From positions 186,001-250,000 of the forward strand of contig NZ_PYGF01000001.1 of assembly GCF_003014575.1 (NCBI RefSeq): DNA of 64,000 nucleotides, in the 5' to 3' direction. The position numbers and the translations under genes were made by a program. Of the stretch, positions 36,153 to 45,390 are shown in pieces. The notes beneath the pieces are model-generated. The model saw only the letters and a list, made by a program, of their open reading frames with translations, searched no databases and was not told the origin of the DNA. The first letter of the stretch is position 1. Each line of letters opens with the position of its first letter. The DNA comes from Cecembia rubra. GTDB taxonomy: Bacteria; Bacteroidota; Bacteroidia; Cytophagales; Cyclobacteriaceae.

Positions 36153-37355
36153 ATGATGAAATTTTTTCACATCCGGTATTTTTATGGTCTGATAATCAAG
36201 GTTATGATTATACCGATTTTTTATATTACCCTGATTTTTCTTTTGGGATGTAACACGGATAAACAAAACAATGCCATGAAAACACCTCCAGCCTATTATA
36301 AGCAAGAAAATTTACCGCTTTATCTACCTTTTTCATTGCATGTAGATCCCATGGAAAAGCTTTTACTGGTTAATTTTGAAAAGGACCCTGATAGAGTTTA
36401 CATAGGTTTTGAACCGCAATATTTCAAAGATCCTGAGAATGGTGAAGGACTGCTGGTAATAGCTTGGCGAAAAGATATGCATATAGATGTTTATCATGAA
36501 TCAACACTTTTTCCTGATCCCTCCAAATTTGATATTGCCGGGAAAGGACTTGGATGCATGCAAGTGGTGGAATTTCAAAAGAAAAAATTTGAAATATTTG
36601 ATAATGGTGTAAGTGTGGATATTGCCTTTACTGACAAATTTCAAAGAAAAATCCAAGTCCTAATTTCCGAGTCTAATGCCAAAAAAAGAAAGCCCTTTGG
36701 CTTATTGGCACCTATGGGAGACGCTGCAAGTAATCCATCTTCCATGCCTTTGGTTTTCCTTTATGATTTTTATTTTGTAAGAAGAAATCAGACTTTATTT
36801 AATGTAATAATTGATAATAGAGAACACCATCCAGACAAGTTGCCCATTCCCATGGATGGGGCTTGGATGTATTTTGTTAGATATTCTCCCGACCCTTTTA
36901 TTGTAACTTTCAATCCAGCTCAAGCGGGGAAAATTTATCCTGTATTAGAGAGTGAATATGTAATCGAACTTGAAAAAAATGGAAATGGTAAAGAAATCAA
37001 AAGCCTGAAAAAAACAACAAAAGGTCATCAAATTAGTCTCACTTTCTTTCCAGCATTTCCACAGTTTAATTTAATCCAGGATGGAATAATGACAACTGGA
37101 AAATTTGAGATAATGGCTGAGGAAAGCACTGGGAAGGTAAAAGGGACCTACAGGATCAAGACTGAAGAAGGTAAGGTTCATATTTCAATAAATCCGGATG
37201 CTGGCTGGGAACCAAAGGCAGATCGACTTTCTTTGAAATTCCTTTACGCTTTTGCCAAGACTTTCAAGAACTGGCCGAAATCATATGAGTGGTCTGCAAC
37301 TTTAAAAGAAGAAAATGGAAATTGGCATATGGATTCCCATTGGAAAAAACTTTGA
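36153..37355 (+). CDS. Secreted lipoprotein of unknown function
   Basis: A 400-residue protein with a lipobox (IFLLGC, cysteine near residue 33) reached from either the ATG at 36153 or an internal ATG at about residue 18-19, which would give a more usual signal length. The mature region is beta-rich, with ERQ-like strand pairs such as VDIAFTDKFQRKIQVLISES and DGAWMYFVRYSPDPFIVTF, and a late GKFEIMAEESTGKVKGTYRI. No domain recognised. It lies behind the palindrome at 36119 and is convergent with the GH57-like gene, 13 nt away. Confidence 0.7.
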   Translation: MMKFFHIRYFYGLIIKVMIIPIFYITLIFLLGCNTDKQNNAMKTPPAYYKQENLPLYLPFSLHVDPMEKLLLVNFEKDPDRVYIGFEPQYFKDPENGEGLLVIAWRKDMHIDVYHESTLFPDPSKFDIAGKGLGCMQVVEFQKKKFEIFDNGVSVDIAFTDKFQRKIQVLISESNAKKRKPFGLLAPMGDAASNPSSMPLVFLYDFYFVRRNQTLFNVIIDNREHHPDKLPIPMDGAWMYFVRYSPDPFIVTFNPAQAGKIYPVLESEYVIELEKNGNGKEIKSLKKTTKGHQISLTFFPAFPQFNLIQDGIMTTGKFEIMAEESTGKVKGTYRIKTEEGKVHISINPDAGWEPKADRLSLKFLYAFAKTFKNWPKSYEWSATLKEENGNWHMDSHWKKL

Positions 37356-37368
37356 CTTAATTCTCCCT

Positions 37369-38613
37369 TCAGTAAAGCCTCAAGGTTTCACCGGAAAGAG
37401 TGGGCAGGTCTTGGGGAGTTTTAAAATTGAAATTACTTTTATAGGTAAGGTTGTTGTTGAGCAATTGCTGCTTCACTCTCTGCGAAAAGTCTTCTAATAT
37501 ATTTCTAAAATTGATATAAGATTTCACAGCTGATTCTGGTTTGCAATAGGATGGATCCGCCTCAAACTCCAATTGACTGAAATTGCGATTATCCTGAAGG
37601 CAGAACCATGTTTTTAAGATTTCTTCATCCTTTGTTTTAAAAACATCATCCCGCATGGCGTTTAAAATCTCCAATATTTCAGATTGTAGATTGTTCATTT
37701 TAACACTTCCTTCCTTTTTTGATATTCCTCTTTTATTTAAAAGAAGAAGGGAAGAGTTGAATTTATTGCTTCCTTGAAGTTCACTTGGGGTGAAAAACTC
37801 AATACCTTTGTCCTTGGCAAATGCAGGAATATTTTTTAAAAATTGAATAAGCTTTTCAGTTTTAGGTTTTGTAATGTCCAAATCTGCATAATTTAGCAAA
37901 ATGCAGACCATCTCATATTTCTTGAAGGTCATTTCTATTCTTTTTAAGGCTACTTCATGCGATAAATCTATTTCTTTAAATTGTTTGCTGGATACAAATA
38001 GATTTTGTTCAAATAGATGGCTTGCCATCAAAATTTTCATTATTGGCGTTGCAACAGTTTGATAGAAATTAAATGATTGTCCAAAGGGGATTTTATTTTC
38101 CAGCTTTTGTGGTTGGACCCAAACCTTAAAACCCATTTCACTTAATATTTTGCAAAGAAAGGAAGGAGAATAACCTGTAAGGTTGAGAAATGCTCTGGGT
38201 AATTGTCCGAAAATATTGAAAATTTTTTGCTTTTGTGCTAGGATTTGTTCTCTGAACTCTTGCTTTGATTTCAAAGATAGGTTGGATTGGGAATAGGTTT
38301 GGGATAGAAATTCCACATTGCCCAAATCATTCATTTTTTTTAAATTCTTGATTACAGAAGGACAAAAGGTTTCCATCAAATCCAATGTAGATCCTGAGAA
38401 TGAAAAACCTATTTTGAATTTAAGATCCGTTCGCTGAAATATTTCAAGTAAAACCTTATTGATAGGTCCAAAGCTATTAGTCTCAAGGCTTTTAATGACT
38501 TCAGTATTGGAATTGGTGTTGAAATAGTCGTGACCTTTACCAATTTCAAAGAAGCGGTAATTCTTCAATAAAATGGGTTGATGCATGTAAAATATCAAAG
38601 ACAAAGCTTTCAC
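37369..38613 (-). CDS. GH57-like protein, probably catalytically inactive
   Basis: A 414-residue protein with the layout of glycoside hydrolase family 57 (alpha-amylase/4-alpha-glucanotransferase type). Motif 1 is kept (FYMHQPILLKNYRFFEIGKG), and the fold-defining GFSFSGSTLDLMETFCPSVI and LSLKSKQEFREQI align well. The catalytic motifs are altered. The usual GETYxHS is SQTYSQS (E to Q, H to Q). The nucleophile motif FRNTELIYS is FLNLTGYS, with the glutamate gone. The acid/base motif MDYETFGE is LNYADLDI, with Asp to Asn. The reading frame is intact, so this looks like a maintained pseudoenzyme or binding protein. Motif comparisons are from memory of the family. Confidence 0.75.
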   Translation of the reverse strand: MKALSLIFYMHQPILLKNYRFFEIGKGHDYFNTNSNTEVIKSLETNSFGPINKVLLEIFQRTDLKFKIGFSFSGSTLDLMETFCPSVIKNLKKMNDLGNVEFLSQTYSQSNLSLKSKQEFREQILAQKQKIFNIFGQLPRAFLNLTGYSPSFLCKILSEMGFKVWVQPQKLENKIPFGQSFNFYQTVATPIMKILMASHLFEQNLFVSSKQFKEIDLSHEVALKRIEMTFKKYEMVCILLNYADLDITKPKTEKLIQFLKNIPAFAKDKGIEFFTPSELQGSNKFNSSLLLLNKRGISKKEGSVKMNNLQSEILEILNAMRDDVFKTKDEEILKTWFCLQDNRNFSQLEFEADPSYCKPESAVKSYINFRNILEDFSQRVKQQLLNNNLTYKSNFNFKTPQDLPTLSGETLRLY

Positions 38614-38659
38614 CGAATTTGACGTTTAAAGGTTATCTGTTGCCAATAAATGCGCTGAT

Positions 38660-38681
38660 TTCCGGTCATTTGTGGCCGGAA
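38660..38681. other. Strong stem-loop upstream of GH57-like gene
   Basis: TTCCGGTCA (38660-38668) pairs with TGGCCGGAA (38673-38681) over 9 bp with one G-T pair and a TTTG loop. It has no T tract and sits 47 nt upstream of the GH57-like start, so it may be a leader structure rather than a terminator. Confidence 0.45.
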
Positions 38682-38800
38682 TCAACTTGCTGTCAGGACG
38701 GTGGTTTTGTTGAATTGAAAAAATGTTTTTTGAAGAAGCTAACTTATTGACATGAAATTAATAGATAGATAAGAATATTCAAATGATATTGGTCATGCAT

Positions 38801-38839
38801 TAAAAAAAAAAACTGCTTATACCATATCGATATAAGCAG
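38801..38839 (-). terminator. Intrinsic terminator of DUF302 gene
   Basis: On the minus strand, CTGCTTATA / TATAAGCAG forms a 9-bp stem with a 9-nt loop, followed by a run of about twelve T (the A run at 38801-38812). It lies 40 nt after the DUF302 stop codon. Confidence 0.85.
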
Positions 38840-38878
38840 CCGGTTATTTAAACAACGAAAATTTTTGATTCGTGCTTA

Positions 38879-39271
38879 TTAGTTTACTAATTCCACCACT
38901 TTGCTCAGCTTTTCTTTAACCGCTTCTGCTAAAGGGGCAATTGAATCATTTCCAAATCCACTCATCGCAACCATAGGATCAATAGCAGATACTTCCATTT
39001 CTCCATTTTCCATTTCTCTTATGCTTACATTGCAAGGTAAAAAGGCACTTATATGTGGGTCAATACTTAAAACTTTATCTGCAAAAATCGGATTACAGGC
39101 ACCTAATATTACAAATGATTTATAGTCCTTATCTAGCTTTTTCTTCATAGTTGCCTGAATATCGATTTCTGTAAGTACCCCAAAACCTTCTGCTTTAAGG
39201 GCTTCTATGACTTTTTCTTTCAGTTCTGCAAAGTCCTGTTTTCCAACGGTTTTTGTTATATGATATGCCAT
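38879..39271 (-). CDS. DUF302 domain protein
   Basis: A 130-residue cytosolic protein covering a single DUF302 domain. Typical features are KVIEALKAEGFGVLTEID near residues 20-40, VILGACNPIFADKVL, and LPCNVSIREMENGEMEVSAIDP. The cysteine in the LPCNV motif is conserved in the family. Function is unknown; members often accompany redox or heavy-metal genes. It is monocistronic, with its own terminator. Confidence 0.9.
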   Translation of the reverse strand: MAYHITKTVGKQDFAELKEKVIEALKAEGFGVLTEIDIQATMKKKLDKDYKSFVILGACNPIFADKVLSIDPHISAFLPCNVSIREMENGEMEVSAIDPMVAMSGFGNDSIAPLAEAVKEKLSKVVELVN

Positions 39272-39348
39272 GGCTTATTTGTTTTAATTGGAACCAATTT
39301 ACAAAAATTCCTACCGACATTCTGTGATAAAAATTACCATTTCCACAG

Positions 39349-40947
39349 CTACCTCAATATACTTTTTCTTTCTTCATAAACCTCCCCTGGGATAATTGGA
39401 TTGGCACTGTTTCCAAATTGATTTCGTATAAAAGTCAACAGATCTGCAATTTCCTTATCGCTGAGATGGTCAAAAGCAGGCATTTCCTGGTTATATGTTT
39501 TGCCATTGACCAGAATAGGACCTGATATTCCAGTAAGAATGAGACGGATCAATCGGCCTTTGTCACCGGTTACCCAATCTGTTTTGGAAATAGGAGGTAT
39601 AAGATCCTCTGAACCTTTTCCTTCAGGACCATGACAGAGGAGGCAATGACTGGTGTAGAGTTTTGCTCCTTCTTCTAATTCCTCACCTACTTTGAAATTC
39701 CAATCTTCATCCTTGATTTCATAGGCAGCAGGATCTTTTTTATATATGGGCTTTCCAGGTACTAGCTTTTCATTTTGCTCCAATATCCTGATACGCATTA
39801 TTCTGTCAGGCCCTGAAGGCAAATCATCATATAGCCAAGGTTGGAAACGGGGATGCCAATCTTTATTACTGGTGCAATAATAAATACTTCCATCAGGTCC
39901 TACTGAAATGTCCCGAATTCTTCCAAATGTTTTCTGAAGGAATATGTCCTCAGATAGGATCTGATCTCCGGATTCGTTAAGGTGTAATACTCTTATGGAC
40001 ATTCCTTTCATGGTGGCTAGCAAGAGGCTGTTTTCCCATTCCGGTATATGATCAGTAGGGTAGTATGCAAGTCCTGCAGATGCTATGGTAGGTGTCCACG
40101 CTATCAGAGGCTCTATCACTGTATGATTTCCGGCATACGATTTTTCTTTCACTTGGTCAATATAGCCATGGACTTCAGGCCATCCATAATTTCCTCCTTT
40201 TTGAATGAGGTTTATTTCATCATCTGTAATCGCTCCGTGGTCAGAGCCATAAAGCATGTTGTTTTTACCAATAACCAGACCCTGGGAATTTCTAAATCCT
40301 TTAGCCCAAACACTGCTTCCGGGAATTGGATTATCGGTAGGGATACTACCGTCAAGGTTCAGGCGGTGGATCTTACCTCCTACAAAACCATCATCCAAAA
40401 CTGAATCGATGATTCCTATATCACCCAAGGAAAAAAATAATTTTTCATCTGGAGAGATCACAATCCGGGACCCATTGTGGTATGTAGCACCTGGAATACT
40501 ATCCATTAAAATAAGTGGATCAATTAGGGTATTCCCATCAAAACTATATCGGACCAATCTTGAAAGAATCTGTTCATCAATTTCCCCTTTATTTAAAGCA
40601 AATGTATAATGAAGGAAAACCCAATCCTTAGCAGGGTATACAGCCATTCCCAATAAACCATAAGATTTTTTGGCGATTAGATCGGTTATTGTGAATACAT
40701 TTTTTTGTTCTCCGGTAGCTAAATCCAAAAGGTGAACCGTCCCGCTTACCTGAGTAAACCAAAGTTTCCATGGTACAGCTGCATCAATGTCCCAAGGTAC
40801 TTCCAGATCAGTAACAATTTCTGAAATTTCCAAAATAGAATTGCCATTCTGGATATAGCCCAAGACTGGATATTTTGGAGACTCCTCTTTTTTTGACTGG
40901 CAAAAAGTGAGTAAAATCAGAGATAGATACAGAAATGCTTTATTCAT
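39349..40947 (-). CDS. PQQ-dependent sugar dehydrogenase with cytochrome c domain
   Basis: A 532-residue lipoprotein (lipobox LLTFC, cysteine near residue 16). A six-bladed glucose/sorbosone dehydrogenase propeller spans about 35-390, with VPWDIDAAVPWKLWFTQ, YHNGSRIVISPDEKLFFSLGD, YGSDHGAITDDEINLIQKGG and NYGWPEVHGY, the usual PQQ and calcium-site regions. A C-terminal cytochrome c module has CLLCH near residue 435 and a later MPAFDHLSDKEIADLLTFIR, whose Met is the likely second heme ligand. It would oxidise a periplasmic aldose or related sugar and hand electrons to the respiratory chain. It is followed on the same strand by nothing closer than the DUF302 gene's own promoter region. Confidence 0.9.
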   Translation of the reverse strand: MNKAFLYLSLILLTFCQSKKEESPKYPVLGYIQNGNSILEISEIVTDLEVPWDIDAAVPWKLWFTQVSGTVHLLDLATGEQKNVFTITDLIAKKSYGLLGMAVYPAKDWVFLHYTFALNKGEIDEQILSRLVRYSFDGNTLIDPLILMDSIPGATYHNGSRIVISPDEKLFFSLGDIGIIDSVLDDGFVGGKIHRLNLDGSIPTDNPIPGSSVWAKGFRNSQGLVIGKNNMLYGSDHGAITDDEINLIQKGGNYGWPEVHGYIDQVKEKSYAGNHTVIEPLIAWTPTIASAGLAYYPTDHIPEWENSLLLATMKGMSIRVLHLNESGDQILSEDIFLQKTFGRIRDISVGPDGSIYYCTSNKDWHPRFQPWLYDDLPSGPDRIMRIRILEQNEKLVPGKPIYKKDPAAYEIKDEDWNFKVGEELEEGAKLYTSHCLLCHGPEGKGSEDLIPPISKTDWVTGDKGRLIRLILTGISGPILVNGKTYNQEMPAFDHLSDKEIADLLTFIRNQFGNSANPIIPGEVYEERKSILR

Positions 40948-40977
40948 GCCTAAATTTAAAAATATAAAACAGTTCTC

Positions 40978-41181
40978 CTATTTTGTTTTTATGGATCGCA
41001 TTGCTTTGAAGGCAATAAAACGCGCTGTTTTATTAGTTAAACCTTCATGCTCTGTTAAAAATTTGACCATTTCATCCTGATTGTCAAAGTTCAATACTTT
41101 GATCATGGAAATCCAGTCTTCCAGCTGCATGCCAGTGTTTTTATACAAGATTTCCACTATGGAAGGGCCTTTTTCATCCAT
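40978..41181 (-). CDS. Small DUF4287-like protein
   Basis: A 67-residue protein: TGMQLEDWISMIKVLNF, then DEMVKFLTEHEGLTNKTARFI. This matches the short DUF4287 helical module (TGKTPEDF...GELVAWLK pattern) that is often fused to DUF5655 but here stands alone. It lies 30 nt upstream of the sugar dehydrogenase on the same strand. Codon use and helix periodicity support a real gene. Confidence 0.65.
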   Translation of the reverse strand: MDEKGPSIVEILYKNTGMQLEDWISMIKVLNFDNQDEMVKFLTEHEGLTNKTARFIAFKAMRSIKTK

Positions 41182-41399
41182 AAGTAGTTTTGTTCAGAAA
41201 GAGATTGGTTCAATTTGTTGATGATCAGCAAGATATGGAATTATATTGAAACTTCGGCTGAACATAAGAGCTCTTATCTGAATGGAAATAAATGGGAACA
41301 GACCAAGTTATTCTTGATTTGAACGGAAATTGGATATTATATAAAATGATGATTGAAGGTGGATATTACTGATTATCGGAAAATAGTACTTGGTGATAA

Positions 41400-42092
41400 T
41401 CAATTTTTTAATATGCTGATTATCTGTTTAATATTTTCGAGTTGATGAAAATTTGGATGCTCAATGGAATGGCTTATTTCCTCATGGATCCATGTGATAT
41501 GATAAGGAATATGTACTGCATATCCACCCAACTCCAGCACAGGTAAAACATCTGATTTCAATGAATTCCCAACCATTAGGAAGTTTTCAGGAGCACAGTC
41601 CAAGTGTCGCAAAAGCTTTCTGTAATCATTCACCTTTTTATCACTCATAATCTCTATATGGTGAAAGTGTTTTTCAAGCCCTGATTGGATCAGTTTCCGC
41701 TCCTGGTCCATAAGGTCCCCTTTGGTAGCCATGACCATTCGATAAGAACCGTTTAATTCTTTCAAAACCTCTTCTACACCTTCCAATAGCATTATAGGTT
41801 TGGATAACATTTCTTTTCCTATCATTAGGGACTGTTCTACCAAACGGACATGCCCGGTATTTTCAGTGACTTTGAGTATGGTTTCGATCATGCTGAGCAT
41901 AAACCCTTTGATGCCATAGCCATAAAGGGGTAAATTTTGAATTTCGGTTTTAAAAAGTTCCTGATTCACAGTATGATGGGGTAAATAATCCTCCAGCAAG
42001 GAACAGAATTTATTTTCTGCTTCCCTGAAATAGGGTTCATTTTCCCAAAGTGTATCGTCTGCGTCAAATGCTATTACTTGGATTTCTTTCAT
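41400..42092 (-). CDS. HAD-family hydrolase
   Basis: A 230-residue haloacid-dehalogenase-type phosphatase. Motif I is FDADDTLWEN at 8-17 with nucleophile D9; motif II is VMATKG; the lysine and motif III are in the region MSDKKVNDY and MVGNSLKSDVLP, with Asp in KSDV. It probably dephosphorylates a small metabolite. An upstream in-frame ATG at 42140 would add 16 residues of poor quality; the ATG at 42092 begins directly before the first beta strand and is preferred. Confidence 0.88.
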   Translation of the reverse strand: MKEIQVIAFDADDTLWENEPYFREAENKFCSLLEDYLPHHTVNQELFKTEIQNLPLYGYGIKGFMLSMIETILKVTENTGHVRLVEQSLMIGKEMLSKPIMLLEGVEEVLKELNGSYRMVMATKGDLMDQERKLIQSGLEKHFHHIEIMSDKKVNDYRKLLRHLDCAPENFLMVGNSLKSDVLPVLELGGYAVHIPYHITWIHEEISHSIEHPNFHQLENIKQIISILKN

Positions 42093-42333
42093 GGAAATTA
42101 ATTGACAAGAAAAGTGATTATATATTATGTATATCCGCAATTAGACCAGTAACCAATTTAAATTGGGTCTTAAATCAACCTGATATTAATAGATATTGGA
42201 TCCACCTCGGCGGACAAGTTGTTCATTGATATTGGTTTGAAATCTTAGGTTTATTCTATTGTGATTATTCCACTGTCATGAAAGCGGACAATCATATTAT
42301 ATATTTACCCAAAGTTAAAGATTTGGGTAAAGA

Positions 42334-43416
42334 TCAATTTTTTTGGAGTAAATTTTTCCCAAGAATAGGATTGATCAATGCACCATTGATACTTTCCTTA
42401 TTCTGGACCAAAATATCCCAAGGTTCCATTCTTGGCTCATCAGAAAGGTCCAATGTACCGAAATGCATGGGAATAAAATATTTTCCATTTAAGACATTGA
42501 ATGCATCAATGGCATCATTTGGACTAATATGTGCCTGATGCATAAACCATTCCGGTTTGAAGGCACCCACTCCCATAAGGCAATAATCAGGAGGTCCAAG
42601 TGTATTTTTTATATCCTCGAAATGTGGTCCATTGCCGCTATCTCCCATAAAATAAATACTGTAATCTTCGTTTTGGATAAAAAATCCACCCCATAAGCTT
42701 TTATTATCATCCCAAATCCAGCGCCTGGACCAATGCCTACTGGGGACATAAGTGATTTGAATGGCGGAATCCAAAAGGGAATATTGTTGATACCATCCTG
42801 CTTCTTGGATAGGATGGCCATTTGACCAGGATTTGATTATACTTTCAATTCCCAATCCTGTAAGGATTTTTAAATTATTGTTTTTCTCTGTAAGGTATTT
42901 TATGGATTTTGAATCAAGATGATCCCTATGGTTATGGGACAAAAGCAAGTAATCCAGGGCTGGTAATTTTTCAACCGGAAAAGGAAGTTCACTTTCTCTT
43001 TTAAGGAAAGCATTATCAAATAAAAACGGATCAATTAGAAAAACTTTGCCATGAATTCTCATTAAAAAGGTAGCGTGACCAAGCCACATCAAATAATCTT
43101 CGTTTCCATGAAAGACAGTTGAATCAAAGTCAACAATCAATCTTCTGGATTCATTTTTTTTAAGTTGTTTCTGTGGGTTTATACTGGTTTGCCATTTTAA
43201 TAATTCCACAAAACTCGATTCAAATGGTATATATAAATTGGAGAACCTACCATTTTCATCCAAAGGTGTACCCTTCCAATCTGGATAGGGATTTACGGTA
43301 ACCAAGTCAGGATTAGAAACAAATCTTTGGAAAGTTTTTTTGTCGATTGAATAATTGGCCACAATAAAGAGTAAAAGGATAAGTGAAAAAAGAGTTGGTA
43401 AGATGTTTTTATTCAT
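42334..43416 (-). CDS. Metallo-beta-lactamase fold hydrolase (NAPE-PLD-like)
   Basis: A 360-residue protein with an N-terminal membrane anchor (about 7-24) and an MBL domain of the UlaG/NAPE-PLD type. Motifs are GHATFLMRIHGKVFLIDP, the metal-binding LLSHNHRDHLD, VPSRHWSRR, FMGDSGNGPHF and the late IPMHFGTLDLSDEP. The PSRHWSRR segment is characteristic of N-acyl-phosphatidylethanolamine phospholipase D relatives, suggesting a membrane-lipid or lactone phosphodiester substrate at the envelope; this is inference. Confidence 0.88.
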   Translation of the reverse strand: MNKNILPTLFSLILLLFIVANYSIDKKTFQRFVSNPDLVTVNPYPDWKGTPLDENGRFSNLYIPFESSFVELLKWQTSINPQKQLKKNESRRLIVDFDSTVFHGNEDYLMWLGHATFLMRIHGKVFLIDPFLFDNAFLKRESELPFPVEKLPALDYLLLSHNHRDHLDSKSIKYLTEKNNNLKILTGLGIESIIKSWSNGHPIQEAGWYQQYSLLDSAIQITYVPSRHWSRRWIWDDNKSLWGGFFIQNEDYSIYFMGDSGNGPHFEDIKNTLGPPDYCLMGVGAFKPEWFMHQAHISPNDAIDAFNVLNGKYFIPMHFGTLDLSDEPRMEPWDILVQNKESINGALINPILGKNLLQKN

Positions 43417-43506
43417 ATTTCATCCAATAAACAGTCCCACTCGGTAATTAGTTCTTCCTCAAAGAAATAGAATGCTTAAAAAGAAATTGGCCCAGATATT
43501 TGAGAT

Positions 43507-44124
43507 TTATTGCCTATCCAACATATATGAAAAAGATTGGAAACTATTGATTACCAGGTTCTCTGCATCATTGACTTTAAGTAAGCTGGAGCGGTCTCTG
43601 ATTTTTAAAGTTACCAAACCATGTAAGCTTGCCCATATAGCATAAGTTGCATTATCAGCATTTTGCCCCCTGAAATACCCTTTCATTATACATTCTCTTA
43701 CATTTTTCTTCAACATTTCAAAAATACCTTCCCCTTCTTTCCATGTTTTTTCATCCTCCTCAAGTATATGTTCCATTGGAGCTTTTAAAGTAAACATTAG
43801 GTCATATATGATTGGATTTTCAAGGGCAAAGAGGACATAATTTTTGCACAGGGCCTTTAACCTTCCCATGGGATCAGCTATGTTCATCACAGACTCCATT
43901 TTGATTTTAAGGTTTTCAAAACCCTCTTGATGCAAGGCATGAAAAATCTCATTTTTGTCTTTGAAGTAATGGTAAATAATTCCAGGGCTGTATTCTATTT
44001 GTTCTGCAATATTTCTAATGGATGTTTTTTCAAATCCATGTTTGAAAAAAAGATTTCTTGCAGCATCTAAAATTAATTCTCTTAGCTGCTCTTTTTCCCT
44101 TAATTTTCTTTCGGCAATTCCCAT
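43507..44124 (-). CDS. TetR/AcrR-family transcriptional regulator
   Basis: A 205-residue repressor. The DNA-binding domain at about 12-60 has LILDAARNLFFKHGFEKTSIRNI and YSPGIIYHYFKDKNEIFHAL in consecutive segments, the TetR helix-turn-helix. The C-terminal ~130 residues are a helical ligand domain. It is divergent from the Gfo/Idh/MocA gene with a TAAAC-GTT-GTTTA dyad in the 144-nt spacer, so it likely represses itself and perhaps that gene or the MBL gene downstream. Confidence 0.92.
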   Translation of the reverse strand: MGIAERKLREKEQLRELILDAARNLFFKHGFEKTSIRNIAEQIEYSPGIIYHYFKDKNEIFHALHQEGFENLKIKMESVMNIADPMGRLKALCKNYVLFALENPIIYDLMFTLKAPMEHILEEDEKTWKEGEGIFEMLKKNVRECIMKGYFRGQNADNATYAIWASLHGLVTLKIRDRSSLLKVNDAENLVINSFQSFSYMLDRQ

Positions 44125-44152
44125 AAAGATTTGTTAAACAGTCTAATATAAG

Positions 44153-44165
44153 TAAACGTTGTTTA
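44153..44165. promoter_or_regulatory. Putative TetR operator
   Basis: TAAACGTTGTTTA, a 5-bp inverted repeat with a 3-nt centre, lies 28 nt upstream of the TetR start in the divergent spacer. A partial outer half-site TTAAACA (44134-44140) precedes it. Position and form fit autoregulation. Confidence 0.5.
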
Positions 44166-44268
44166 ATAAACCAAGAAATTTGGAGTTCGAAGGTAAATAA
44201 ATAAAGGTAAAATGGTTAAATTAGTAAATGATTATCAAAATTAATCTCAAACCCAAAAAACCTATCTT

Positions 44269-45390
44269 ATGCATTCCAGAAGAGATTTTCTACAAAAATT
44301 AACAGCTACTGCCTTAAGTTTTCCCTTGGTATCCGGTGTTAGTACTGAGGTGTTTGCCCATTCCAAAGAAGTCCACCAAAATGAAAAAGTACTTAAAGTG
44401 GCTATTATGGGACTTGGTAGTTATGCCAATAGGGTTGCAGATGCAATGAAAGATTGCAAAAGGGCTAAGATAACAGGAGTGATCAGTGGTACACCTTCAA
44501 AGGTCAAAGATTGGCAGACCAGGTTCAATATTCCTGATAAAAATTGTTACAATTACGACAACTTTGATGCAATTAAAAATAACCCGGATATTGACGCAGT
44601 GTACATCATTACGCCTAATGCCCAACATCATCCTCAAACTCTCAGGGTAGCTGCGGCCGGTAAACATGTGATCTGTGAAAAGCCCATGTCTATTAATGCC
44701 AAAGAAGGGAAAGAAATGATTGAAGCCTGTAAAAAGGCAGAGGTTCATCTATTAATCGGTTACCGAATGCACTTTGAAGCCAATACTTTAGAAATTGTAA
44801 GGATGCAAAGGGAAGGGGAATTGGGTAAAATCCGGTTCTTCCAAGGTTTGAGTGGCTTTAGGATTGGTGATCCCACCCAATGGAGATTGAACAGGGAGTT
44901 AGCAGGAGGAGGTGCCATGATGGACATTGGAATATATGCTATAAATGGATCAAGGTATATGATAGGAGAGGATCCTTTTTGGGTGACTGCCCAAGAGGTC
45001 AAAACCGATCCTGTTAAATTTAAAGAGGGTGTTGACGAGACTATTACATTCCAGCTTGGTTTCCCTTCAGGGGCTATTGCTTCCTGCCTATCTACCTATA
45101 ATATGAATTATCTGGATAAATTTTTCCTGAACGGAGACAATGGATTTGCGGAAATGCAGCCATCCACCGGATATGGTCCCATCCGTAGCTGGACGAACAA
45201 GGGGCGTTTGGATTTGCCCCATGTGACCCATCAGACCACTCAAATGGAAGAAATGGCTGCCATCATATTAGATGGTAAAAAAGCAGTCATTCCAGTTGAT
45301 GGAGAAGAAGGATGGAAGGATATGGTTATTATTGATGCAATTTTTGAATCCCTCAGGACAGGTAATAAAGTAGAAATTAAATATGCTTAA
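44269..45390 (+). CDS. Tat-exported Gfo/Idh/MocA-family oxidoreductase
   Basis: A 373-residue NAD(P)-dependent oxidoreductase. A twin-arginine signal starts the protein (SRRDFLQKLTATALSFPLV), so it is exported folded with its cofactor. The Rossmann motif is VAIMGLGSYANRVADAM at about 45-61, and the catalytic lysine motif CEKPMS lies near residue 136. The C-terminal domain has the usual GGGAMMDIGIYAIN. Relatives act like glucose-fructose oxidoreductase on sugars in the periplasm, with tightly bound NADP. Substrate is unknown. Confidence 0.9.
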   Translation: MHSRRDFLQKLTATALSFPLVSGVSTEVFAHSKEVHQNEKVLKVAIMGLGSYANRVADAMKDCKRAKITGVISGTPSKVKDWQTRFNIPDKNCYNYDNFDAIKNNPDIDAVYIITPNAQHHPQTLRVAAAGKHVICEKPMSINAKEGKEMIEACKKAEVHLLIGYRMHFEANTLEIVRMQREGELGKIRFFQGLSGFRIGDPTQWRLNRELAGGGAMMDIGIYAINGSRYMIGEDPFWVTAQEVKTDPVKFKEGVDETITFQLGFPSGAIASCLSTYNMNYLDKFFLNGDNGFAEMQPSTGYGPIRSWTNKGRLDLPHVTHQTTQMEEMAAIILDGKKAVIPVDGEEGWKDMVIIDAIFESLRTGNKVEIKYA

